Assembly (NCBI GenBank): GCA_964609155.1
Contig: CAZSRF010000027.1
Span: forward strand, 1 to 34,930
Direction: 5' to 3'
Length of the DNA: 34,930 bases
Source of the DNA: JAGOUU01 sp964609155
Lineage (GTDB): Bacteria; Pseudomonadota; Gammaproteobacteria; JAGOUU01
This document shows, piece after piece, positions 6,883-15,916 of the stretch. Each line of letters starts with the position of its first letter. The first letter of the stretch is position 1. The position numbers and the translations under genes were made by a program. The notes below the pieces were generated by a model. The model had not been told where the DNA came from. It did not search any database and was given only the letters and a program-made list of their open reading frames with translations.

Positions 6883-8352
6883 ATGCAAAAAACTCAAGCA
6901 AGTTTTTCATCTAATCGTCCTGTGTTATCCGCGCTTAATTCTAAAAAAAAAATTTTTGTTTTAGATACTAATGTGTTGATGCATGATTCAAATGCATTAT
7001 TCAAGTTTCAAGAGCATGATTTATATTTACCAATGACAGTTATTGAAGAACTTGATAATGGTAAAAATGGTCAGACTGAGACAGCCAGAAATGTTCGGCA
7101 AATCACAAGATTTCTTGATGAACTAATTAAAACAGCAAACCAAAAAGATATTTCGAATGGATTGTCGGTTTCAACATTAAAAGATAATGTTTTTTTCAAT
7201 GTTGATCCTGAAGTAAATTCCAGTACGGGAAAACTTTTTTTGCAAACCAACGATGTACCACATACACTACCTAGTAGCTTACCTGGTAACAAAGCAGATA
7301 ATTCAATCTTAATGGCAGCGCATGCATTACAACAAGAGTATGCTGATCGCAAAGTGGTTCTTGTTTCTAAAGATATCAATTTGAGAATAAAAGCATCTTT
7401 GTTGGGAATTGTTGCTGAAGATTATTATAATGATCGTGTGCTGGATAGTCTTGATTTATTATACAATGGAATGTATGAGGTAACAGATGAGTTTTGGACT
7501 AGTCATGGTAACGAAATGACATCATGGAATGAGAAGGGGAAAACTTTTTATAAAATAACTGGTCCGTTAGTTAAATTTTGGTACCCTAATCAATGCTTAG
7601 TGAATAAAAAAGATCCTAGTTTTCAAGCTATTGTACGTAAAATACAAGGTGATCAAGCGATTATCGAACATCTAAAAGATTATACCACGCCTCATCATAC
7701 TGTGTGGGGAATAAAGGCTAAAAATTTAGAGCAAAATTTCGCCTTAAATTTACTTCTTGATCCTGATGTAGATTTTATTACGATTCATGGTACGGCAGGT
7801 ACAGGTAAAACTTTATTAACCTTAGCAGCAGCATTACAGCAAACAATGGAAGATAAGATTTATAATGAAATAATCATGACACGTGCTACGGTACCTGTTG
7901 GTGATGATATAGGTTTCCTACCAGGAACAGAAGAAGAAAAAATGACACCGTGGATGGGTGCTTTAATGGATAACTTAGAAGTGTTACATCAATCAGAACA
8001 TAGTTCAGATTGGGAGTTAAAAGCTACTAAAGATCTATTGTGCAATAAAATAAAAATTAGGTCATTAAATTTTATGCGTGGTCGTACGTTTCTTAATAAG
8101 TTTATTATTATTGATGAAGCACAAAATTTATCAGCCAAACAAATGCAAACGCTAATTACAAGAGCAGGTCCTAATACGAAAATAGTGTGCTTGGGCAATT
8201 TAGTGCAAATAGATACACCGTATTTGACAGAAACATCTTGTGGTTTAACCTATGTAGTAGATAATTTTAAATCATGGCAACATAGTGGGCATATTACTTT
8301 AACAAAAGGCGAACGTTCAAGATTGGCAGATTTTGCAGCAGAGATTTTTTAA
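6883..8352 (+). CDS. PIN domain-PhoH ATPase fusion (PhoH2/YlaK type)
   Basis: Residues ~22-190 form a PIN nuclease domain: acidic residues in FVLDTNVLMHD (Asp28) and VIEELDNGK, with further conserved acids in NKADNSILMAA and VSKDINLRIKA. Residues ~275-489 are a PhoH-type P-loop ATPase with Walker A GTAGTGKT (303-310) and Walker B FIIIDEAQN (Asp411, Glu412), followed by GDLVQID-like GNLVQIDTPY and the C-terminal GERSRLADFAAEIF. This PIN-PhoH architecture is known in PhoH2 proteins, which have been described as RNA helicase/ribonucleases in mycobacteria. A role in RNA processing is expected; the substrate is unknown. It is monocistronic with its own promoter. Confidence 0.93.
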   Translation: MQKTQASFSSNRPVLSALNSKKKIFVLDTNVLMHDSNALFKFQEHDLYLPMTVIEELDNGKNGQTETARNVRQITRFLDELIKTANQKDISNGLSVSTLKDNVFFNVDPEVNSSTGKLFLQTNDVPHTLPSSLPGNKADNSILMAAHALQQEYADRKVVLVSKDINLRIKASLLGIVAEDYYNDRVLDSLDLLYNGMYEVTDEFWTSHGNEMTSWNEKGKTFYKITGPLVKFWYPNQCLVNKKDPSFQAIVRKIQGDQAIIEHLKDYTTPHHTVWGIKAKNLEQNFALNLLLDPDVDFITIHGTAGTGKTLLTLAAALQQTMEDKIYNEIIMTRATVPVGDDIGFLPGTEEEKMTPWMGALMDNLEVLHQSEHSSDWELKATKDLLCNKIKIRSLNFMRGRTFLNKFIIIDEAQNLSAKQMQTLITRAGPNTKIVCLGNLVQIDTPYLTETSCGLTYVVDNFKSWQHSGHITLTKGERSRLADFAAEIF

Positions 8353-8392
8353 TATAAAAAATTGTGAGTCAATCAATTTGTTTAGTTTTGTC

Positions 8393-8423
8393 TCTATAGC
8401 CAAGATGCCTAACTATAGATTTT
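8393..8423 (+). terminator. Weak putative terminator of the phoH-like gene
   Basis: TCTATAG (8393-8399) and CTATAGA (8413-8419) form a 7-bp stem with a 13-nt loop, followed by TTTT. It lies between the convergent phoH-like and dabB genes. The stem is AT-rich, so its strength is doubtful. Confidence 0.4.
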
Positions 8424-8429
8424 AAGGTA

Positions 8430-10229
8430 TCATATTTGGTAAATTTTCTGCACTTCATTTGCTCCGAGAAAATTAGCATAATAGAATTTAAAAAATACTA
8501 TAGTATTTAATGATAAAATAAAAAAGCTATAAATGATTAGATCTGGTGATTTGCTAAGTAGTAAGATCTCTAATTTTTCCCAAATTAAAAAAGAGGCTAA
8601 TCCTGGTACGCCAATTATAGTTATACCAGAGATTAAAATAAATAGGTCATATAATCCCGATTTAGATAATCTGCTAGAGAAATTAATAGTATTTGTAAGT
8701 TTGATATTATTATAATATTTGACAAATATAAAATATATTAATGCTACTATATAAAACCAGCCAATATTATTGATATGAAAATAAGCATGATCAAATAACA
8801 CAGTATAAATAGCTGCTATGGATATGATTAGTGCTGCAAAAAAATGTGCCGGCTTATATTTATATAGCATTGCTATTATATTAAATATATAACTGATTAT
8901 TAATAAATATTCATCATATATAGATAATTTGATTTTTAATATATAATATATAATTAATTGGAAGGTGATTAGAATAACTAAAGTTGAATATACATAGTTC
9001 CTAATAGTATGTATATTAGATCTGGATGAATACAATCCTAAAAACCATCGAATGCAATTCATTAATGTTCTAGGCAGAATAAATTCATTATAAACAAGTT
9101 TGTAAACCCAATTGCGCCAATGTATTGGTATGAGTCTCTCAGTATGAACACCTGTTGAATCAGTAATTTTGTATCTATATTTATCTATATAGTGCTTTTG
9201 ATATAGTAAAGATGGAGATTTCAAAAATTCAAATGACTTGTACACTCCATTTGCTATGCCGTGTATTATGGCCAGAGTATAAAAGCCTAATAATATTTCT
9301 ATATATATAATTCCTAACTGAGTTATAGAAGCATAGGCGATAGCATTTTTAGCATCTGGCGATTGTCTGCTTAATAGGCTTGTTATTATAGTTGATATAG
9401 CAATAATAGCTATGCAGCAGGAGATTAATATATAATCATGCTGTGCAGAGCTAGACCATAAATTTAAAAAGACAAACATTGGCAAATGGGTTGCTATACC
9501 GCCATAGAAAATTGCACTAGAAGGTGTTGGCCCTTCCATAGCACGAGGCAGCCAAATCCACGGAAACAAACTAGATTTTATCAGACAAGCTAATAATATC
9601 GCACAAATTGCTATATTATTAGTAATAGCAGTATAAAAATGGATGCCATAATATGCGGATATTATTAGAGTGGAATATAAGATCACATCCGATATTTTAT
9701 AAATAACTAAAATAGTTAATGAGTTCTTAAGAGCAGCGATTCTATGCTCATAAAACGCTATTAATAACACTGAAGACAGTCCTAATAGTTCCCAGCCTAT
9801 AAATATGCTTTCTGAGCTAGTAGTTAAAATTAATAAGCTTGCAGCCAATTCAAGAATAAATATGGTTGCAAAGAATTTGTAAAAATAGCTATCGCGATGC
9901 AGATAAAATAGAGAAAATCTGGTTACTATTGAAATTAACCCTATGGTAAAACACAAATATGCTATTGAATAGGAATTCCAATTAACTCTAAAATTGTTTA
10001 TAAAATGTAAAAGACCTGATATGTTGATATTAACTAAATATTTATTAAAAATTAATAGTGCTATAAGATGAGTGACATCTGCAAGAATACCAACGTTCAC
10101 TAGGTATCCGGCTCTGCGCTCATGAGCTTGGTTGTTTTTATTGCTACTTAAAATTAAGATTAGAATAAACCTAATAAATGGCGTTATAGTAAAATAATAA
10201 AAAAAGTATTCAGCAGCTGTAATATTCAT
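8430..10229 (-). CDS. dabB: DabB, NuoL-like membrane subunit of inorganic carbon transporter
   Basis: A 599-residue polytopic protein of the proton-translocating Mrp/NuoL family. Conserved features are SIFIGWELLGLSSVLLIAFYEHR (residues ~125-146) and CLIKSSLFPWIWLPRAMEGPTPSSAIFYGG (~209-238), with the key charged Glu and Lys in membrane segments. Many Ile/Tyr/Asn codons reflect the AT bias. The ATG overlaps the TGA of the preceding dabA gene by 4 nt (ATGA), so the two are translationally coupled. DabB is thought to feed a cation gradient to DabA for energy-coupled CO2-to-bicarbonate conversion. The pairing with DabA, rather than nuo genes, decides this over a complex I subunit. The C-terminal ~200 residues are poorly conserved to my eye. 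Confidence 0.88.
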   Translation of the reverse strand: MNITAAEYFFYYFTITPFIRFILILILSSNKNNQAHERRAGYLVNVGILADVTHLIALLIFNKYLVNINISGLLHFINNFRVNWNSYSIAYLCFTIGLISIVTRFSLFYLHRDSYFYKFFATIFILELAASLLILTTSSESIFIGWELLGLSSVLLIAFYEHRIAALKNSLTILVIYKISDVILYSTLIISAYYGIHFYTAITNNIAICAILLACLIKSSLFPWIWLPRAMEGPTPSSAIFYGGIATHLPMFVFLNLWSSSAQHDYILISCCIAIIAISTIITSLLSRQSPDAKNAIAYASITQLGIIYIEILLGFYTLAIIHGIANGVYKSFEFLKSPSLLYQKHYIDKYRYKITDSTGVHTERLIPIHWRNWVYKLVYNEFILPRTLMNCIRWFLGLYSSRSNIHTIRNYVYSTLVILITFQLIIYYILKIKLSIYDEYLLIISYIFNIIAMLYKYKPAHFFAALIISIAAIYTVLFDHAYFHINNIGWFYIVALIYFIFVKYYNNIKLTNTINFSSRLSKSGLYDLFILISGITIIGVPGLASFLIWEKLEILLLSKSPDLIIYSFFILSLNTIVFFKFYYANFLGANEVQKIYQI

Positions 10230-12856
10230 TCTGTAATATGCCCAAATTTATTATAAGATGCATTATCTAAGATAATATTATCAATACGTTTGTATTTTAT
10301 TATTGGTTTATCGGAGTCAGATAAATATAACCTAATTTGCTGATCTTTATAGATGTATAAATAATTATTAGTTATATTATTTATAGTTAAAGTTACCCAA
10401 TTATTTTTTATCAACCTACTAAAAATCGAGTCGTTATCTAATAATTTAATAATATTTTTCAAATCAGCAATAATTAAAATACATAATCTAATTGGCTGAT
10501 GGATTTCAACCATTTGCGATGATAAGCCAATCTGAAGATCACTCATATGTCCATTCATTACTCCAGTTAGGGATGTAATATTATGAGGTAGTTTAGTTCC
10601 GCAACCATATACTTCATTATTTATAAAGCTAAATAAATATTCTAAATTAATTCCTGCGCAAACTGGTACGACAGTATTAACGATATCAGAAATTATTGTG
10701 CCATTTGGATCGGATTTTGGATTGTAAGACATTAGAAAAGATCTTCTGTCTAGAAATAAATTTCTACTGTACTCTCTTGGGCCAATAATGCATATAGCAT
10801 TAGTAGCATGATTGTATTCTGGTCTTGGTTGTCTTAGATCAATAGAACGCCCTTGGACTTTTTTTACATAATAACTTGGTGGGTTTTTAAAAGGGACGTC
10901 ATCAAATTTGCGGCAGCGCTCTTTAGCATTAAGCTGTGCCGCATTAGCTATGTTATTTTGAATAGCTATTATATTATCATTCTTGATATTTAAATCATAA
11001 TAGTGAATATCATCACTACAAGTATTATGATATGCACCTATAAATATCGTATTTTCTGGTATTAATATATTAGCTAATGCTAATTGTTTTCGAATTTCAG
11101 GTTCGTTTAATATCAATGCCATTAATCTAGCATTAGGGCCACCGCGACCACCACCACAGGCTCCACAATCATAGGCAGCTTCGTGAGGGTTATTTAAGCT
11201 TGACGATCCATGCCCCATTATGATTATATATTCTGCAAAATGTTTAGTTAAATCTATAGTAGTAAGGAAATTATTTGCTGCTGATACTCTAGCTTGTAAA
11301 TCTAAGCCTTCAGTTATTTCAGTATCTTTATATAATAATTTTGTTATAACTGAGTTATTAACAAATTTGGATATCTTATGTTTGATTCTATAAGTTAATT
11401 TTGGGGATATAATATCAAAAGTAAATGGTATAACTCTGGTTATAAACCCTATAATGGATTGAATAGAACCACGTAACATGGTTTTTGAGCTAAGAGCTGA
11501 TAACCACTGTAATTCAGCCCAAATAAAAATAGATCTTAATTTTAATTTGCTTGGCAAATTGCCAGTCTCGGCTACTTTAAATTTTGCGGCTTGATTAATT
11601 GGGCATAATGGTCTGGCATGTTTGTCAAAATATGCGGTAAATTCAATATGTAAACCAAAATGTCCTGGGTAGCTAAAGGTTTCACACATGGGGTCTAGCT
11701 CAAGATATCTGCGAAATGATTCTTCGCGATCATCAATACAACAAATAATTTGATAATTATATCTATCTCTTTTGGTATAGGTTTTCTGTTTAATATAGGT
11801 ATGCAAAAATTTATTGTATAATGTTTGCTCAAAGGCAATATGCAATATCTGCTGGCGATGATTATCGGTTAAATATGGTAGGGCAGTTTTAAGTGGTTCA
11901 GTTAGTTCTGATAAATTGCTTAGGGTGTTATAATAATGAGTTATAAATTTAAGTGTATATTTATATTTTTTGCGACTTACTGGAACATTAGGTAGCTTCT
12001 TGGTAATAGATTTAATTGCAGCGTATTCGGATAATAAAATTATTGCCACATAATCAATAAAACTTGGGATTAACTGCTGTTTCTTAAGCCACTTAGGATG
12101 GTTTTCTAAGCTTTTTATTAAGCTAGACCAGCCTTTATAACGATAAGTTAATTCAAATAAATATGATCCAACGTCACTATTATCTATATTTAATTGCTGT
12201 AATATATATATAATTAATTGCTCGGCATTTTTATTTTTGTTTTCTATAATTATAGGTGTTAATTTTTTTATAAAATCTTCGTCTAATAAATAACAAGTAC
12301 TATGTAGATTGCAAAATGCTTTTAACATGCCGTGGTTTTTATTTATCATTGGCCAGTAAGCAGAGCCCTGATCAAAGTAATGAGCAAAGAACTTAAGTAA
12401 ATATGGAGATATAATATAATCAATATCTATATTTAAATTTTTTATAATGGCTTTTTTATAGAAAAACTGTTTCTGTTCTACATGCGCTTCTCTTAATGAT
12501 TTTATGATACCTAGTGATTTATGGTCATTATTATCGGAATATTTTTTATAAGTAATTAAGTTATAAATAATTTCAACTGGCAATTTTATATCATATTTGT
12601 TGATATGCTCAGCTATGCTGGCAAATAGCTGTTTTTTGTTTATGTATCGGTGCTTATATTGAGTCAAGTAATATTCATCTGACATTAACGCATTACAATT
12701 ATAATCAAAGGCGGCTTGTTTAATCGCTTCGAAAAAATCAAGATGTTCATAATGATGTAAAGTGTTATGATGCACAAAAAATTCTAAAGGTCCTTGCTCT
12801 GGAAGCTTACTTTTTGCTTCTTCTAAAGCTTGTTGTAATAATTGACTAGTTAGCAT
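10226..12856 (-). CDS. dabA: DabA, zinc-dependent inorganic carbon transporter subunit (DUF2309)
   Basis: An 876-residue soluble, membrane-associated protein of the former UPF0753/DUF2309 family, with a beta-carbonic-anhydrase-like active site. The expected zinc and active-site residues are present: Cys373 and Asp375 in CCIDDREES, His549 in GHGSSSLNNP and Cys564 in YDCGACGGG, spaced much as in Halothiobacillus DabA. The N-terminal family motif FFVHHNTLHHYEHLDF is also intact. The set of residues suggests a working enzyme rather than a relic. In known systems DabA-DabB accumulates bicarbonate, supporting growth at low CO2 in autotrophs and some heterotrophic pathogens. An extended -10 promoter lies just upstream. 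Confidence 0.93.
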   Translation of the reverse strand: MLTSQLLQQALEEAKSKLPEQGPLEFFVHHNTLHHYEHLDFFEAIKQAAFDYNCNALMSDEYYLTQYKHRYINKKQLFASIAEHINKYDIKLPVEIIYNLITYKKYSDNNDHKSLGIIKSLREAHVEQKQFFYKKAIIKNLNIDIDYIISPYLLKFFAHYFDQGSAYWPMINKNHGMLKAFCNLHSTCYLLDEDFIKKLTPIIIENKNKNAEQLIIYILQQLNIDNSDVGSYLFELTYRYKGWSSLIKSLENHPKWLKKQQLIPSFIDYVAIILLSEYAAIKSITKKLPNVPVSRKKYKYTLKFITHYYNTLSNLSELTEPLKTALPYLTDNHRQQILHIAFEQTLYNKFLHTYIKQKTYTKRDRYNYQIICCIDDREESFRRYLELDPMCETFSYPGHFGLHIEFTAYFDKHARPLCPINQAAKFKVAETGNLPSKLKLRSIFIWAELQWLSALSSKTMLRGSIQSIIGFITRVIPFTFDIISPKLTYRIKHKISKFVNNSVITKLLYKDTEITEGLDLQARVSAANNFLTTIDLTKHFAEYIIIMGHGSSSLNNPHEAAYDCGACGGGRGGPNARLMALILNEPEIRKQLALANILIPENTIFIGAYHNTCSDDIHYYDLNIKNDNIIAIQNNIANAAQLNAKERCRKFDDVPFKNPPSYYVKKVQGRSIDLRQPRPEYNHATNAICIIGPREYSRNLFLDRRSFLMSYNPKSDPNGTIISDIVNTVVPVCAGINLEYLFSFINNEVYGCGTKLPHNITSLTGVMNGHMSDLQIGLSSQMVEIHQPIRLCILIIADLKNIIKLLDNDSIFSRLIKNNWVTLTINNITNNYLYIYKDQQIRLYLSDSDKPIIKYKRIDNIILDNASYNKFGHITE

Positions 12857-12890
12857 GTGATGTATTTATATAACTATTTTTACATGTTAT

Positions 12891-12899
12891 ATTATAACA
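12891..12899 (-). promoter_or_regulatory. Putative extended -10 promoter of dabA-dabB
   Basis: On the minus strand TGTTATAAT (12899-12891) combines a perfect TATAAT with an upstream TG. A weak -35 TTAATA lies 17 bp before it. The predicted start is ~28 nt from the dabA ATG. Confidence 0.5.
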
Positions 12900-13102
12900 A
12901 GTTTTTGTCTATATATTAATAAGGTCAGATCTAAAACTTGGTAAAAATTGATCGAATTTTAACTGGGTTTAGTTGGGACCATGGTAAACGGTAAGTTATA
13001 AAATCTATAGCGAAAGCAAAGTAGGTTCAATTATGCTATATAAGTTGAGGTAGAACAGCTCTAGCAAATCATCCTGATTTTATTTTTTTTGTATGAAAAT
13101 TT
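12900..13102. other. Gene-free stretch between dabA and the exported protein gene
   Basis: The gap 12857-13163 holds the dabA promoter, the terminator at 13103-13129 and about 200 bp with no convincing frame. Near 13068-13090 a small stem AATCA/TGATT followed by TTATTTTTTTTG looks like a plus-strand intrinsic terminator with no gene before it, which would fit a small RNA. No promoter was convincing. Confidence 0.3.
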
Positions 13103-13129
13103 AAAAATCAGCATTGTAGTAATGCTGAT
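13103..13129 (-). terminator. Intrinsic terminator of the 13164-13607 gene
   Basis: ATCAGCATT (13107-13115) and AATGCTGAT (13121-13129) form a perfect 9-bp stem with a 5-nt loop. Read on the minus strand the stem is followed by TTTTTAAATTTT. It lies ~35 nt beyond the stop of the exported small protein. Confidence 0.8.
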
Positions 13130-13163
13130 CTGGTATATTAGTGCAGTTTAATTAAATTAGAAT

Positions 13164-13607
13164 TCAATCTCGATAATAGCATTTGAGATTATACATAGAT
13201 CCAGTATCTGTATCAAAATAATTGATTTGTTTTGATTGAGAGTCAATTATTTCAGCATTAGCCACGTTATCAATATTTGCTGTTCCTTTCTTATTGAGCA
13301 TTATAGTTCCTAAAATTTCATTACTTTGCTGAAATCTATGAAAATTAATGCGTGCTTCATAGTTGTATTCACTGTATGGTGATAGGGTTAAATAAGTAGT
13401 TGCAATGTCTTGCTCTTTTTCTAAAATATCATTAATAACTAGATTACCACTATAGACTACATGATCTTGATAGCGTGGAGCTCCAAATCTATTAATTTCA
13501 AGTTCACAATGAAAAATTTTCAAGTTTGATCCATTTGTTATGTTAGGTACAGCATTAACATATAAAGATAAACCTAATAATAGTCCTAACGCAATAATTT
13601 TTTTCAT
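13164..13607 (-). CDS. Exported small protein of unknown function
   Basis: A 147-residue protein with a clear signal peptide (MKKIIALGLLLGLSLYVNA, cleavage about residue 19). The mature part of ~128 residues is rich in beta-strand-forming residues and has Cys in FHCELEIN near its start and LKCYYRD at its end, well placed for a disulfide. The family was not recognised. It follows the beta-propeller-like gene by ~52 nt on the same strand and ends at a strong terminator, so the two may be cotranscribed. The likely site is the periplasm or outside the cell. Confidence 0.75.
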   Translation of the reverse strand: MKKIIALGLLLGLSLYVNAVPNITNGSNLKIFHCELEINRFGAPRYQDHVVYSGNLVINDILEKEQDIATTYLTLSPYSEYNYEARINFHRFQQSNEILGTIMLNKKGTANIDNVANAEIIDSQSKQINYFDTDTGSMYNLKCYYRD

Positions 13608-13659
13608 AAAATAATTCCTTTTTAAATATTGTACTTTTGGTAATATCTCAAATTTATAA

Positions 13660-14817
13660 CTACAAACTACTACTGGCTACGATAGTGTGACTATTATTAT
13701 CATCGATATTCATAAAAGTACCAGTTAAATATAATTTATTATCTAAAACTCTTAGACTAGTTACTTCGCCATCAAAAGTCTTCACAACTGTTAATAGTTT
13801 AGTTTCTGGATCTAGTTGCACATAATTAGTTTTAAATAAATCGGTTAGATTAGCTGGAAGAGTTGGATTAGATGGTTTAGATTCAGCTGAAACTGCAGAG
13901 ACTAATAGTAAATCAACACGGTTACTATTATGTACTAAAAGATCAGTTAATTTCGCATCTTTTGGTAAATCAAAGCTTATCCAATTATCTAAGTCTGGAG
14001 TCAACCACAGTTTTTGATTACCATCGTTGTCAACAACGGATGCAGATAATGTATTGTTGCTATGGAAAACTTTTTGTATGTTTTGCGTAGCAAACGGAAG
14101 ATTTTTATAATACCAATTTTGTAGATTCCCAGTTATGTATAGTTTGGCATCTTTAATACCCATGCTATTAGTAGATTGTAAAACTGTAAAGTAATTTCCA
14201 AAATCACCAAAATCATTATTTTCGAAAGTACAGTTTACTGTATTATGGCAACCAGAGGGCATGGGCCATTGCAACCAGTTAGAACTGTCATTGCTCGAAA
14301 AAAATACTAATTGAGACTTACCATAAGCTACGACTCTTGGCATGCCGCCGGCCTGTGTAGAAACTAACTTATCAAAATAATTATTCGGAGCTAGGATTTG
14401 TTTGGTATTCCAAGATTTTCCATCAACTGAGCTAGATAAGAACTGACCTATGTTATTAACATAAGATAAAACAACAGTGTTATTAGCTGGACCGTCAACA
14501 ACAGATAAGATGCCTCTGGCTTGATTAGCATCACCTCGTGTTACAGGATCAAACTCATTATTGGTCCATCCTAAGAAATGAGCAGAACGATAATAACCTG
14601 ATACATATTTACCTTCAAACTTACCATTATAGAAAACTAATTTGTGAGAATTATTAGAGTTCATTTTAAATACTTGTGTATCAGCTAAGCCTGGGTGGGT
14701 AATATTAGTTTTAAATTGTTCAGCATAGCTAATATTAAAACTTAATCCGATGGTTATTATGGTTGCCAAAAAAGGTAGTATCTTTTTTAGACGGAGTGTC
14801 CTTGAATAGGTTGTCAT
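13660..14817 (-). CDS. Exported protein of unknown function, probable beta-propeller
   Basis: A 385-residue protein with a signal peptide (cleavage near SYA, residue 32). At least four copies of a degenerate motif ending in Trp occur at about 45-55 residue spacing: SSVDGKSW (Trp136), SSNDSSNW (Trp181), ITGNLQNW (Trp235) and LTPDLDNW (Trp279). This is like the Asp-box or blade motif of sialidase-type and similar beta-propellers, so the fold is a reasonable inference. Cys190 and Cys196 could form a small disulfide loop. No catalytic residues can be named. An adhesin, glycan-binding or enzyme role are all open. Confidence 0.75.
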   Translation of the reverse strand: MTTYSRTLRLKKILPFLATIITIGLSFNISYAEQFKTNITHPGLADTQVFKMNSNNSHKLVFYNGKFEGKYVSGYYRSAHFLGWTNNEFDPVTRGDANQARGILSVVDGPANNTVVLSYVNNIGQFLSSSVDGKSWNTKQILAPNNYFDKLVSTQAGGMPRVVAYGKSQLVFFSSNDSSNWLQWPMPSGCHNTVNCTFENNDFGDFGNYFTVLQSTNSMGIKDAKLYITGNLQNWYYKNLPFATQNIQKVFHSNNTLSASVVDNDGNQKLWLTPDLDNWISFDLPKDAKLTDLLVHNSNRVDLLLVSAVSAESKPSNPTLPANLTDLFKTNYVQLDPETKLLTVVKTFDGEVTSLRVLDNKLYLTGTFMNIDDNNSHTIVASSSL

Positions 14818-14914
14818 ATCGTTTCCTTATGATCTATTAATAAATGAGCGTTTAATTCTTCAAATTGTATTATTTACTAAATTTTTAAATATTTCTAGCC
14901 AAAAAGAACATTGT

Positions 14915-15880
14915 TTAGTAAATATTTTCTTGCAGTGGTTGTGCAAATAAAGAAGAGATTAAGTTTTTTATAATATTCATGTTATAAGTTGGAGATAGCT
15001 TATTACTATCTTGAATATTTCGGACTACTTTGCTTATATCACCGAAAGCTGTCTTAAGTAACGTATGTAATATAATATTGACTTCAGAGTTAATTATAGA
15101 TTGAGAGTACAGTAAGTGAGTAACAGATGGGTTCAGAGTAATCGTTTTGTTAATTAGTTTTTTTATTACAAAAAAAGTATTCATGTTATTTAATAAAACA
15201 GCTATCCATGGGGATTGAGTCTTATGCTGGTTATTCAGTAAATAAATAATTTGATGATAAAGTGGCGAATACTTATTCTTAATTATAGATATAAGATGCA
15301 GTATCTCAAGTTGAAGATTAGGATTATTATCCAGATTTGGTTGATAAGCATTTAATACAGCTTCATTGATCACCAGACTTTTAGCAGTACTAGAAAATTG
15401 TTGTAATATGTCACCATTGTTCATTTCAGCTATTTGTTCAAAAGCGATAGTAAATAAATAATCACCAATAAGAATAAGCTGTGAGACATTAGTTTTGTAA
15501 CTAAAAACAGATAAATTTAAATTATTTTTTTTGTTATTATGTTTTAGCTCAAATGGCACAAGGCTATGAATTTTTGTTGCTAGGTTCAGTAATTCTAAAA
15601 TGACACAATAATTTAATATTTCATTGTGTTCTAGAAAGCCTGTAGAATCATCAACTAAGGTATCTATAGAAGATTGACGACTGACAAGTAAACACAGCGC
15701 TATCTCACTTCTTTTGAGTTTGAATTTGCCACTAACATGAAATAAGTTAAGTACAGATTTGTTTATCATAGCGGAAGTGTCTACGGTGTTTAATAGCTGG
15801 TAAATTTTATTGCTAATTATTTGTAGATCTTGCGATAAGGTTACATATTTTATTTGGTTGTTGAGTTTTGGTGAAAACAT
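14915..15880 (-). CDS. Degenerate polyprenyl-synthase-like protein
   Basis: The 321-residue, all-alpha protein follows octaprenyl diphosphate synthase (IspB) along its length. LSQDLQIISNKIYQLLN matches the IspB N-terminus; SGKFKLKRSEIAL stands for the GGKRIRP region; ILELLNLATKIH for the helix leading to motif 1; ILIGDYLFTIAFEQIA for VLVGDFIYTRAFQMM. But the first Asp-rich motif (HDDVVD in IspB) reads HSLVPF (105-110), and the second (IDDLLD) reads IKKLIN (239-244). Without either metal-binding cluster it cannot be a normal prenyl transferase. The gene lies 36 nt behind the TraI_2-like gene in the probable bamD operon. It may be a pseudoenzyme with a structural or regulatory role, or a partner subunit. 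The fold call rests on my own alignment. Confidence 0.65.
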   Translation of the reverse strand: MFSPKLNNQIKYVTLSQDLQIISNKIYQLLNTVDTSAMINKSVLNLFHVSGKFKLKRSEIALCLLVSRQSSIDTLVDDSTGFLEHNEILNYCVILELLNLATKIHSLVPFELKHNNKKNNLNLSVFSYKTNVSQLILIGDYLFTIAFEQIAEMNNGDILQQFSSTAKSLVINEAVLNAYQPNLDNNPNLQLEILHLISIIKNKYSPLYHQIIYLLNNQHKTQSPWIAVLLNNMNTFFVIKKLINKTITLNPSVTHLLYSQSIINSEVNIILHTLLKTAFGDISKVVRNIQDSNKLSPTYNMNIIKNLISSLFAQPLQENIY

Positions 15881-15916
15881 TAAGATACTATTAAGGTTAA
15901 ATAAGTTTTATGATTA

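Noticed and set aside
7071..8198. Minus-strand frames within the phoH-like gene
   Set aside because: They lie fully inside a well-identified PIN-PhoH gene and have no signals of their own.
8430..10229. NADH dehydrogenase subunit L of complex I
   Set aside because: No other nuo genes; overlap-coupled to a DabA gene, which is the mark of DabB.
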